Origin: an uncultured Prevotella sp.
GTDB taxonomy: Bacteria; Bacteroidota; Bacteroidia; Bacteroidales; Bacteroidaceae
Direction of reading: 5' to 3'
Length of the DNA: 64,000 nt
Assembly (NCBI GenBank): GCA_900320905.1
Contig: ONTZ01000002.1
Location: 1-64,000 of the forward strand
The position numbers and the translations under genes are program-made. The notes beneath the pieces are model-generated. The model was not told the origin of the DNA. It made no database searches and saw only the letters and a list, made by a program, of their open reading frames with translations. Of this stretch, positions 35,265 to 44,400 are shown piece by piece; the stretch's first letter is position 1, and every line of letters starts with the position of its first letter.

Positions 35265-36529
35265 CCTCCGAAGTTATCGTACATGATGGATTCGGGATCA
35301 ACACCGAGTGAGTCGAGCATCGACACGACGGCTGCTGACATCGGGCCAGGGCCGCACATATAGTACTCCACATCCTCGGGAGCCTCGTGATCCTTCAGAT
35401 AGGTATTCAGCATCACCTGATGGACGAAGCCCGGAGTGTACTTCACGCCAGCAGCATCGGCTGCAGGATCTGGACGGTCGAGGGCCAAGTGGAAATGGAA
35501 GTTGGGATACTCCTTCTCCAAACCCAGGAAGTCATCGAGATAGAACACCTCGTTGAGGGCACGGGCACCATAGAAGTAGTGCATCTCGCGATCGGTGGTG
35601 TGCAGCGTCTTTGTCATATGCATAATCTGTGCACGCAACGGAGCCATACCGGCACCACCACCAACCCAGATCATCTCCTTCTTCGAATCGAAGTGCGGAT
35701 GGAAGTCACCGAACGGACCACTCATAATAACCTTGTCACCTGGCTTCAGCGAGAAGATATACGATGAGGCGATACCCGGGTTCACATCCATGAAACCGCT
35801 CCTATCAGGCTTGAACGGCGGCGTAGCGATACGTACTGTCAGCATGAAGACATCACCTTCAGCAGGATAGTTGGCCATTGAATAGGCACGGATAGTATCC
35901 TCGGGGTTCTTACACTTGAGTGGGAACAGACCGAACTTCTCCCAAGAGGGCAGATACTCGTCCCCAATAAGGCTCTTGTCGAAGTCCTTATCGTAGTCGA
36001 TACAATCGAACTTAGGAATCTTAATCTGTGCGTAAGAGCCAGGCAGGAAGTCCATGTGCTCACCAGCAGGCAACTGCACCTTGAACTCCTTGATGAAGGT
36101 AGCCACGTTCTTATTACTGATAACGGTACACTCGTACTCCTTCACGCCAAGGATGCTCTCGTCGACATGAATCTTCAGGTCACCTTTTACCTTGCACTGA
36201 CAACCTAAACGCCAGTGATCCTTGATCTGCTTACGCGTGAAGTGGGGTTTCTCAGAGTCGAGGATTTCTCCCCCACCCTCAAGCACCTGAACCTTACACT
36301 GTCCGCAGGAGGCCTTACCGCCACAGGCTGAAGGCAGGAAGATGCCGTTCTGGTTGAGCGTCGCCATCAGGTTGTTACCCTGAGGCACGTTGAGCACCTT
36401 ATCACCATTGACTGTAATATTCACATTTCCGCTGGGACTCAGGTATTTCTTTGCCACCAACAGGATAATCACCAAGAGGAGTATGACAATGAGGAATACT
36501 CCAATGCTATATGCTATAAACTGTGCCAT
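35261..36529 (-). CDS. nqrF: Na+-NQR subunit F (NADH:quinone reductase, input module)
   Basis: 422 residues. One N-terminal transmembrane helix; a 2Fe-2S ferredoxin domain with SACGGKASCGQCKV and LGCQCKV; a flavodoxin-reductase domain with RAYSMANYP (FAD), GGGAGMAPLRA (NADH) and CGPGPM. It takes electrons from NADH into the complex. The stop overlaps nhaD by 4 bases. Confidence 0.96.
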   Translation of the reverse strand: MAQFIAYSIGVFLIVILLLVIILLVAKKYLSPSGNVNITVNGDKVLNVPQGNNLMATLNQNGIFLPSACGGKASCGQCKVQVLEGGGEILDSEKPHFTRKQIKDHWRLGCQCKVKGDLKIHVDESILGVKEYECTVISNKNVATFIKEFKVQLPAGEHMDFLPGSYAQIKIPKFDCIDYDKDFDKSLIGDEYLPSWEKFGLFPLKCKNPEDTIRAYSMANYPAEGDVFMLTVRIATPPFKPDRSGFMDVNPGIASSYIFSLKPGDKVIMSGPFGDFHPHFDSKKEMIWVGGGAGMAPLRAQIMHMTKTLHTTDREMHYFYGARALNEVFYLDDFLGLEKEYPNFHFHLALDRPDPAADAAGVKYTPGFVHQVMLNTYLKDHEAPEDVEYYMCGPGPMSAAVVSMLDSLGVDPESIMYDNFGG

Positions 36530-36537
36530 ACTTCCAA

Positions 36538-37164
36538 TCAGATATTAAGTCCACTAAAACACATCATCGCCATAGCCATGAGGCCCACGGTGATAAACAC
36601 GATGCCAAGGCCCTGCAAGGGCTTGGGTACATCCGAATACTGCATCTTCTCACGGATGGCACCCATTGCCACAATGGCGAGCATCCAACCGATACCGGAA
36701 CCGAAGCCATAGACGACAGCATCCCAGACGGAGGTGATGGCCTGCGAGTTGGAGGGATCCATGAGGATACGCTGTTGCATGAAGAGCGAGGCACCCATGA
36801 TGGCGCAGTTCACAGCGATCAGCGGCAGGAAGATACCCAGGGCTGCATAGAGCGAGGGTGAGTACTTCTCTACCGTCATCTCAACAAGTTGCACCATACC
36901 GGCAATCACAGCGATAAAGAGGATAAACGACAGGTAACTGAGGTCGACACCCTCCACGAGGCAGTCGGGACCCAGCACCTTAGTCTGCAACAGATAGTTG
37001 ACAGGAACAGTGACAGTGAGCACGAAGGTCACGGCACATCCCAGTCCTAATGAGGTCTTCACGGTCTTCGACACAGCCAGATAAGAGCACATGCCGAGGA
37101 AGAAGGCGAAGATCATATTGTCGACGAAAATCGAACGGAATAATAAACTAATTATATGTTCCAT
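36538..37164 (-). CDS. nqrE: Na+-NQR subunit E
   Basis: 208 residues, six transmembrane helices. [12 protein letters not shown] holds the conserved Cys that, with NqrD, ligates the intramembrane iron centre. There is an 8-base gap to nqrF. Confidence 0.96.
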   Translation of the reverse strand: MEHIISLLFRSIFVDNMIFAFFLGMCSYLAVSKTVKTSLGLGCAVTFVLTVTVPVNYLLQTKVLGPDCLVEGVDLSYLSFILFIAVIAGMVQLVEMTVEKYSPSLYAALGIFLPLIAVNCAIMGASLFMQQRILMDPSNSQAITSVWDAVVYGFGSGIGWMLAIVAMGAIREKMQYSDVPKPLQGLGIVFITVGLMAMAMMCFSGLNI

Positions 37165-37313
37165 ATTCTTCTTTTCTTTTGAAACTAATTTCCACTAATA
37201 ATCACTAATTCTATTCACTAATTACAAATATTTCTATACCAATTCGTGAACTTAATTTGTGCCAATTCGTGCCAATTTGTTTCTTATTAAATCTTCATTG
37301 TTTCTTAATCCAT
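37165..37313. repeat. AT-rich nqrD-nqrE spacer with ATTGGCAC/ATTCGTG direct repeats
   Basis: The 149-base gap inside the otherwise packed nqr operon is AT-rich. CCAATTCGTG occurs at 37239-37248 and twice more in 37261-37280. I see no ORF, promoter or terminator in it. The stretch also has ATTAGTG/CACTAAT repeats near 37190-37220. Confidence 0.55.
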
Positions 37314-37937
37314 TTATTTCTCCTTGTAGAAATAGGCACGATGAACCCAAATCACACATCCCACGAGAATCAGTGCCATAGCCGGCATCGTCATCATACC
37401 GTTGTTCACGTAGCCGAAGTCGTAACAGGCATCCGGGATAATCTGGAAGCCTAAGAGTGAACCACGACCCAAGAGTTCACGAACGGCACCCACGATGACG
37501 AGGATCATGGCATAGCCCAAGCCGTTACCCACACCGTCGAGGAACGAGGGCCAGGGCTTGTTCTGCATGGCGAAAGCCTCAAGGCGTCCCATCAGGATAC
37601 AGTTGGTGATAATCAAACCTACATACACGCTCAACTGAACGCTCACGTCATAGGCGAAAGCCTTCAGAATCTGAGAAACGATAGTCACGAGAGCAGCAAC
37701 CACCACCAACTGCACTACGATACGGATGCGGTTAGGAATAGTGTTGCGGATGATTGAGATAATCACATTCGCAAAGGCGGTGATGACCGTCACAGCGAGA
37801 CCCATCACAATGGCAGGCTTCAACTGCGAAGTCACAGCCAATGCCGAGCAGATACCGAGTACCTGTCCCAGAATAGGATGGTCGAGGTTCAATGGGTTGG
37901 TAAAAACCTCCTTATTTTGTTTACTGAATAGTGCCAT
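37314..37937 (-). CDS. nqrD: Na+-NQR subunit D
   Basis: 207 residues, six transmembrane helices. LIITNCILMGRLEAFAM contains the conserved Cys paired with that of NqrE. A 3-base gap separates it from nqrC. Confidence 0.96.
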   Translation of the reverse strand: MALFSKQNKEVFTNPLNLDHPILGQVLGICSALAVTSQLKPAIVMGLAVTVITAFANVIISIIRNTIPNRIRIVVQLVVVAALVTIVSQILKAFAYDVSVQLSVYVGLIITNCILMGRLEAFAMQNKPWPSFLDGVGNGLGYAMILVIVGAVRELLGRGSLLGFQIIPDACYDFGYVNNGMMTMPAMALILVGCVIWVHRAYFYKEK

Positions 37938-37940
37938 AGT

Positions 37941-38741
37941 TTACTCCTCCTTTGCTTTAAGTTCATGTTTTGAGCAGCAATCTTCTTTAGAGTTCTCCTT
38001 ACAGCAGTCCTCTTTGCTGTGCTTGCAAGAATCTGCTTTGCAGCAATCCTCTTTCATGTCTTTGCAGCAATCCTTGTCTGCATGCTCGCTAGCATGTTCA
38101 CAAGCGTCTTTGCAACAATCCTTACCAGCCTTCAGCATCTTTTGTGCAGCAGCCTTCAGACCATCTTTCAACATGGCGTCAACACCATTGGAAGTCAGTG
38201 TGGCACCTGTCACACAATCCACCTGTGTCTCAGGATCCTCCACCTTCTTCACGACAGAAAGGGCCACATCACCATTGACAAAAACCTTCTTGCCAATGAA
38301 TTTCTCCTGCCACTCCTGAGAGTCTTTAATCTCGGCACCCAGGCCTGCCGTCTCACTCTCGTGGTTAAAATAAGCACCATAGACAGTGGGATCATCTTCA
38401 CCGTGAATAGCGATAAAACCGCTGATTCCACCCCAAAGACCCATACCCTTCAGACTAAATACCATAATTTCCTCGCCATCAACAAGACAAGCATAGGCTT
38501 TCTGACCATCTATGTCAGTTTCTGCCTTCACTACCTCAGCATATTTGGCTTCTGCCTCAGCACCATCGAGGTCGCGGATATTGAGCGAGTAGAGTATCTG
38601 TTTCTTCACATCGAGAGCCACATTAGCATCCTGCATAGGCTTCAAAGCCTGATAGACGAATGCCAAAAGGAAGGCAACGATGACAACAAGTATCGCGCTA
38701 TATATAATAATGTACGCGTTGGAATTTGTATTCAGTTTCAT
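37941..38741 (-). CDS. nqrC: Na+-NQR subunit C with a Cys-Cys-rich C-terminal extension
   Basis: 266 residues. A single N-terminal transmembrane helix (10-30), then the periplasmic FMN-binding domain with TGATLTS at 178-184, where Thr181 is the covalent FMN site. NqrC usually ends shortly after the helix following this motif. Here residues about 205-266 add a hydrophilic tail with five CC pairs (209/210, 225/226, 233/234, 246/247, 255/256), two more Cys (214, 239) and four His. The repeating unit is K-E/D-D-C-C-K. As FMN faces the periplasm, the tail should too, and it resembles a metal-binding or redox appendage. Confidence 0.93.
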   Translation of the reverse strand: MKLNTNSNAYIIIYSAILVVIVAFLLAFVYQALKPMQDANVALDVKKQILYSLNIRDLDGAEAEAKYAEVVKAETDIDGQKAYACLVDGEEIMVFSLKGMGLWGGISGFIAIHGEDDPTVYGAYFNHESETAGLGAEIKDSQEWQEKFIGKKVFVNGDVALSVVKKVEDPETQVDCVTGATLTSNGVDAMLKDGLKAAAQKMLKAGKDCCKDACEHASEHADKDCCKDMKEDCCKADSCKHSKEDCCKENSKEDCCSKHELKAKEE

Positions 38742-39901
38742 TTGGTACCTCCTCTCTTTAAACGTTTCGAGATATTGCGCTCCACCACAAAGTGGTCGAT
38801 GGTGGGAGCAAACATATTACCAAAGAAGATGGCGAGCATCATACCCTCCGGATAACCGGCATTCATCACACGGATGATGATAGCCATCGCACCAATCAGA
38901 AAACCGTAGATATACTGGCCAGTCGTGGTGCGGCACGAGGTGACAGGGTCGGTAGCCATAAACACGGCACCAAAACAGAAGCCACCCATAGCGAAATGCT
39001 GGCAGGTAGTCAATGGAGAAGCACCCGTCTCATGGAAGATAAATGACATCAAGGCACCCCCCACGAACACAAAGAGCATCGTGCGCCAAGAAGCGATACC
39101 CATCCACAGCAGGATGATTGCACCGATGGCGATGGCAATGAGTGAAGTCTCACCGATAGAACCTGGAATGAATCCAAGGGCCATATCCATGATAGAGGCA
39201 TCAGGCGTGATGCCCTGAGCGAATTGTCCCAGAGGAGTTGCTGCCGTGAATCCGTCGGGCAGGTCGTTACCCAGTCCGAAGATAGAACTCTGAGCCACCC
39301 ATACCTGGTCGCCTGTCATCTTGGCTGGATAGGCGAAGAACAGGAACATACGGGCTGCAATGGCGGGATTAAAGATGTTCATACCCGTACCACCGAAGAT
39401 CTCCTTACAGAAGATCACCGAGAAGGCGCAGGCGAGAGCCAGCATCCACAGCGGACAGCCGATAGGGATAATCAGTGGGATGATGATACCCGAAACGAGG
39501 TAGCCCTCCTGAATCTCCTCACCTTTCCACTGGGCCCAGGCAAACTCGATGCCCAGACCTACGATGTAACTCACCAGAATCTTCGGCAGTACAGCAAGGA
39601 ATCCGTAGAAGAATATCTCGAAGAAGCCTGCACTCTCAAGTGTGCCGGCAGCGAGATAGTTCTGATAACCGATGTTATACATACCAAACAGCATGGCAGG
39701 CATCAGGGCGATGACCACCATACTCATAATACGCTTCGAGTCGATGGCGTCGTGAATATTCACGCCACCAGCCTTCGCCGTGTCATTGGGCACGTAAAGG
39801 AAGGTCTCAAAGCCGTCGAACACCGAGCGGAAGGCATGTAGTTTGCCACCCTCCTCGAAGTTCGGCTTGATCTTATTGAGATAATTTCTTAAAAAACTCA
39901 T
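38738..39901 (-). CDS. nqrB: Na+-NQR subunit B
   Basis: 387 residues with about ten transmembrane helices. DGFTAATPLG is the flavinylation motif (FMN on the Thr of the AAT/GAT) and FGGTGMNIFNPA and DPVTSCRTTTGQ are strongly conserved. It carries Na+ and riboflavin/FMN in the membrane. The stop overlaps nqrC by 4 bases. Confidence 0.96.
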   Translation of the reverse strand: MSFLRNYLNKIKPNFEEGGKLHAFRSVFDGFETFLYVPNDTAKAGGVNIHDAIDSKRIMSMVVIALMPAMLFGMYNIGYQNYLAAGTLESAGFFEIFFYGFLAVLPKILVSYIVGLGIEFAWAQWKGEEIQEGYLVSGIIIPLIIPIGCPLWMLALACAFSVIFCKEIFGGTGMNIFNPAIAARMFLFFAYPAKMTGDQVWVAQSSIFGLGNDLPDGFTAATPLGQFAQGITPDASIMDMALGFIPGSIGETSLIAIAIGAIILLWMGIASWRTMLFVFVGGALMSFIFHETGASPLTTCQHFAMGGFCFGAVFMATDPVTSCRTTTGQYIYGFLIGAMAIIIRVMNAGYPEGMMLAIFFGNMFAPTIDHFVVERNISKRLKRGGTK

Positions 39902-39954
39902 ATTCTCTTTGTTCTTTAATTTGTTTGTAGGAAGTAAACTTTATATTCCCGGTG

Positions 39955-39973
39955 TGGGAACGTTATGTTCCCA
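39955..39973 (-). other. Hairpin in the nqrA-nqrB intercistronic gap
   Basis: TGGGAAC-ATAAC-GTTCCCA on the mRNA strand, a 7-bp stem with a 5-base loop and further GTGGG repeats around it. There is no T-tract, so it looks like an RNA-stability or processing element rather than a terminator. Confidence 0.45.
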
Positions 39974-39993
39974 ACGTGGGCATAATCCGTTTG

Positions 39994-41337
39994 CTAACTG
40001 TTCTCTTTCCGTAAGATATTAAGTCCTTCCCTCACAATACGCTGCAATTCCAGTTTAGAAGAGTCAACGAACTCAGCCAAGGCAAAGTCCTCAGGACTCA
40101 CCTCATAGATACCCAAAGCCTCCTGACGGTCAATATCGCCAGCGATGATAGCCTTAATCAGGTACTCACCATAGATATCCATCGGCAGCACCTTGTCGTA
40201 CTCACCACTCATGATCATGTGGCGTTCACCACCCTTCACACGGGCATCCAGCGCATACTGCTTCTTGCCACAGAGCCAAGAGAAATAACTACGGCTCACA
40301 GAGAACTGCTTGAAACGTGGCATGATCCAACCCAGCATCTCGTCGGCATCGTTACCCTCTGGGATAACCGTAATCTCAGAGGTGTGAGCCCCTAAGAAGC
40401 CATCCTTCGTGGTGGGTTTGCCTGTCAGCACATTACCGTTGATGATACGCACACTCTTCGAAGCATCATAACTGTTGCTCAAAAGAGTGGAGAGTTCCTC
40501 ACCCACCAGCATATCCACATAGGCAGGACTTGAAATTTCACTGCCACAGAGGGCGACGGTACGCTTCAAATCCACCTTACCAGTATTGAAGAGGCGTCCG
40601 ATAAACAGCACGACGGTAGGATCGCCGATGGTCCACACCACCTCACCCTTGTTCACCGGGTCGATGTTGTTCACCTGTACTCCTACATTACCAGCAGGGC
40701 ACTTGCCGTCGAAGACATTCACCTCGACATCCTTCATACCCTCCAATGCAGAGCCGACACCTACACCGAGATAGGTCTTCGCAATCTTCGAGAGGGCTGT
40801 GAGACCCGTCTGGAAGTCCTGTTCCTGGCCCTTCACCTCGTACTCGAAATCAGCAGCCAGAGGCTTGTCGCGCAGGGCAGACACAAAAATCGCCTTAGGC
40901 TGTACACTCGGATTGGTAGAAACAGCGTAAGGCAACTGGTTGATGTAACCTAAGAGACCTGCCTCTAACAATGCATTAATCACTTGCTCTCCTGTGAGGC
41001 TTCCTGCCTCGCGCTTGCCGAAGTCCTTGAACTCCTGCTGCGCGTCGGCATCCACCTTGATGCAGAGCACTTTTCTACGTTCACCACGCACCACCTCACG
41101 GACGGTTCCGCTCACTGGCGAGGCAAACTTGACATCGGGATACTGTTTATTGACAAACAGCGCATCCCCGGCCTTGACCTTATCGCCCTCCTTGACTACG
41201 ACCTTCGGAGTGACACCCTCGAAATCATCCGGCACCAGTGCAAACTTGCCGTTGGATTTCAGTTGGATTTTCTTCTCCTCAGCCTTGCCTTGAAGATTGA
41301 TGTCCAAGCCTTTCCGCAACTTAATTACATTTGCCAT
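39994..41337 (-). CDS. nqrA: Na+-NQR subunit A
   Basis: 447 residues, soluble quinone-site subunit. KLRKGLDINLQGKAE at the start, then VKEGDKVKAGDALFV (biotinyl-like fold) and LRKENS at the end match NqrA. It is the first gene of nqrABCDEF-nhaD. A -7 element TAATTTTG (41383-41376) lies about 40 bases upstream, with no clear -33. It is divergent from tamB. Confidence 0.96.
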   Translation of the reverse strand: MANVIKLRKGLDINLQGKAEEKKIQLKSNGKFALVPDDFEGVTPKVVVKEGDKVKAGDALFVNKQYPDVKFASPVSGTVREVVRGERRKVLCIKVDADAQQEFKDFGKREAGSLTGEQVINALLEAGLLGYINQLPYAVSTNPSVQPKAIFVSALRDKPLAADFEYEVKGQEQDFQTGLTALSKIAKTYLGVGVGSALEGMKDVEVNVFDGKCPAGNVGVQVNNIDPVNKGEVVWTIGDPTVVLFIGRLFNTGKVDLKRTVALCGSEISSPAYVDMLVGEELSTLLSNSYDASKSVRIINGNVLTGKPTTKDGFLGAHTSEITVIPEGNDADEMLGWIMPRFKQFSVSRSYFSWLCGKKQYALDARVKGGERHMIMSGEYDKVLPMDIYGEYLIKAIIAGDIDRQEALGIYEVSPEDFALAEFVDSSKLELQRIVREGLNILRKENS

Positions 41338-41480
41338 TTATAGTAATGTTTGATTGAATATTTGTCGAACGGATGCAAAATTACTAAAAATTATGGATAT
41401 TCAGCGTTTTTCTAAAAGAAAAATGAAGAAATCACAAATATTTATCGTAATTTTGCGGAAAAATACAGGCGTTTTATCGA

Positions 41481-44400
41481 GTGAAGTTGCTGAAATATAT
41501 CGTCAACATCGTTGTATGGAGTCTTCTGACCCTGTACGTATTGCTGATGCTCTTCACACATATTCCCGCCTGTCAGACCTTCCTTGGAGAGAAGACAGCC
41601 CAGGCCATCGGAGAGAAATTAGGCACCAAGGTTTCCATCGGACGGGTCGACTTGGGATTCCTCAACCGGGTGATCATCGACGATGTGCTGATCTATGACC
41701 AACAGCAACAGATGATGCTGAGTGCGGCACGCCTGTCGGCACGTGTTGACATCCTGCCGCTGACACAAGGGAGGATATCCATCTCATCAGCACAACTCTT
41801 CAGCGCACACGCAAGAATCAACAAGAAAGACTCGCTCTCAAAACTCAACATCCAGTTTGTTCTCGACTCATTAGCCTCTAAGGATACCACCAGTCATACC
41901 CCACTCGACCTGCACATCAACTCCTTTATCCTCAGGAACTCGAGTGTCAAATACGACCAGATGGACGCACCTCAAACTCCAGGGGTGTTCAATCCCCACC
42001 ATCTGTTATTTAGTAAGATCAGTGCCTATATGACATTGAAGACACTGACTGACGACTCACTCGACATCAACGTCCGACGCCTGGCATTAATGGAACAGAC
42101 TGGGCTTGACATCAACCGACTCTCGCTGAGACTACAGGCAGGAAGAACAGCGGCCAGTCTCAAAGACTTCCGATTGGAAATGCCATCTACACAGGTACAG
42201 ATAGACACCATCGACGCAGCCTATCAGTTCAGTGGCGACACGTTGGATCTGTCAACTTTAACCTATCACGGTTTCATCAGCAACACCTACGTAACTCCCT
42301 CAGACCTAAAATGTTTTCACACACCGTTGAAGAATTTCCAGAAAGCCATTCATCTGGAAACAGCCTTCCAAGGAACGGGTTCAAAACTGACCGTCCCGCA
42401 GATACATCTCTATACCGATGCCAAGGATATCATTCTGCTGGCCCATGGTTGGGTAAACCACTCGACAACCCTGCCATCATGGGAGGCTAAGGTGGATGAA
42501 CTGAAACTTTCTGAAAGCACCATCGACTTCCTGCAAAAGAATATCGGCGGCATACCAGAACAGGTGAGAAATATCGGCGACCTCCAACTGAGCGGAATAA
42601 TGGGAGGTCAGTCGGATGGCGGCATTCAAGCAAAGACCAATCTCCTGACAGATATCGGACAAGTCAGACTCAACCTTACGATGACAGGTGACAAGAAGTT
42701 CCAGGGAACCATCGACACTCAGGAGATAAACCTCCGGCAACTGCTTGACGACGGACATTTTGGAAATCTGACAGCCAACATCAAAATGGATGGCCGCCTT
42801 ACCCCCAAACAGCCCACTATCAATGCACAGGGCATCATCACCGAATTTGCCTACAACGACTATCCGTTCAGCCATATCGGCATCAATGGATCCTATTCCA
42901 CCAAGGGTATCTCCGGTTTCCTAAGTATCGAAGACCCAAACCTGACAGCCCAACTGGAAGGAGCCATCGACAAACTAACCGAGAATAACGGTACACACAA
43001 GATAGACCTTCACGGCACCATCAGTCATCTGAACCCTCAGAACCTGAAACTGTCTGACCGATGGAAAAACGCTGTCTTTGCTGCAAATATCGATGCAGAC
43101 TTTACCGCCAAGACCTTAAATGATGCCCAAGGCACCTTGCAGATCAGCAACTTCTCGATGACGAATGAGAACACAGCCTATCATCTCGACAATCTGCTCG
43201 TCACCTCCGGTTTCCGAGACCAACTGCACTATGTCACCCTCGACAGTGACTTTGCCAAGGCGGAACTCAGGGGCGACTTTGAATACAGTACGCTGGCGCA
43301 GAGTCTTACCAATTTCATCGGTTCTGCCCTGCCAACCCTGCCGGGACTCCCTCCCATCTCCCAGAAGGCCAACAACAACTTCGCACTCCGCCTGCAAGTC
43401 AACAAATCCGACTGGTTGCAAAAACTCTTAGGTATTGACTTGCATTTCAGTCAGCCCTTTACCCTGAATGCACGTGTCAACGACCCCAGTCACACGGTGA
43501 ATCTGGAAAGTCAGATACCTGACCTCACCTATAACGGTGCCAAATATACGGACGGTACACTGTTGGTCGCTGCCCCCACAGACACCATCAGGGGCTATCT
43601 CGCCATCAACAAGATCATGGACAACGGACAGAAAGTTAATATCGGACTCAGGGCAGATGCAGCCAACAACCTCCTAAATACAGCCATCACTTGGAACAAC
43701 GGATACGATCAAGGAAAGTTCAGTGGCAACCTGAACCTCACAACGAGCCTCTACCGTAACTTGCAGGACCTGTCGGAAGCCCATATCCGCATACAGCCCT
43801 CGCACATCATCCTCAACGACTCTACTTGGAATGTGGAGCCCTCGGATATCTACTACTCTACCGACAATCTGATAGTAGACCATTTTACAGTACACAACGG
43901 ACAGCAGCACATCATCGTCGACGGCAAGGCAACCCCGTACAGCACAGACTCACTAAGCATCGACCTCAATGAGGTGGAGGTGGCCTATATCCTTAATCTC
44001 GTCAACTTCCACGCTGTGGAGTTCAGCGGCGAAGCCTCTGGCACTGCCACCGTCAAGGCACCCTTCGGCAGTTTTATGGCGAATGCCGATCTCACAGTCG
44101 ACAATTTCAAATTCGAGAGGGGCCGCATGGGTGTACTCTATGCCAAGGCCATCTGGAACAAAGAACGTGAGCAGATCGACATCGACGCCATTGCCGACGA
44201 CGGTCCCGACGCCCAGACCATCATCAAGGGGTATGTGTCGCCCACCCACAACACAATTGATCTTGGCATCACCGCACAAAACACTTATCTCGACTTCATG
44301 CACAACTTCACTAATACCTTTCTCTCGTCAATTACAGGTCATGCCAACGGAGCCTTGCGACTGGCGGGGTTCCTCGACGACATCAATCTCACCGGACAAC

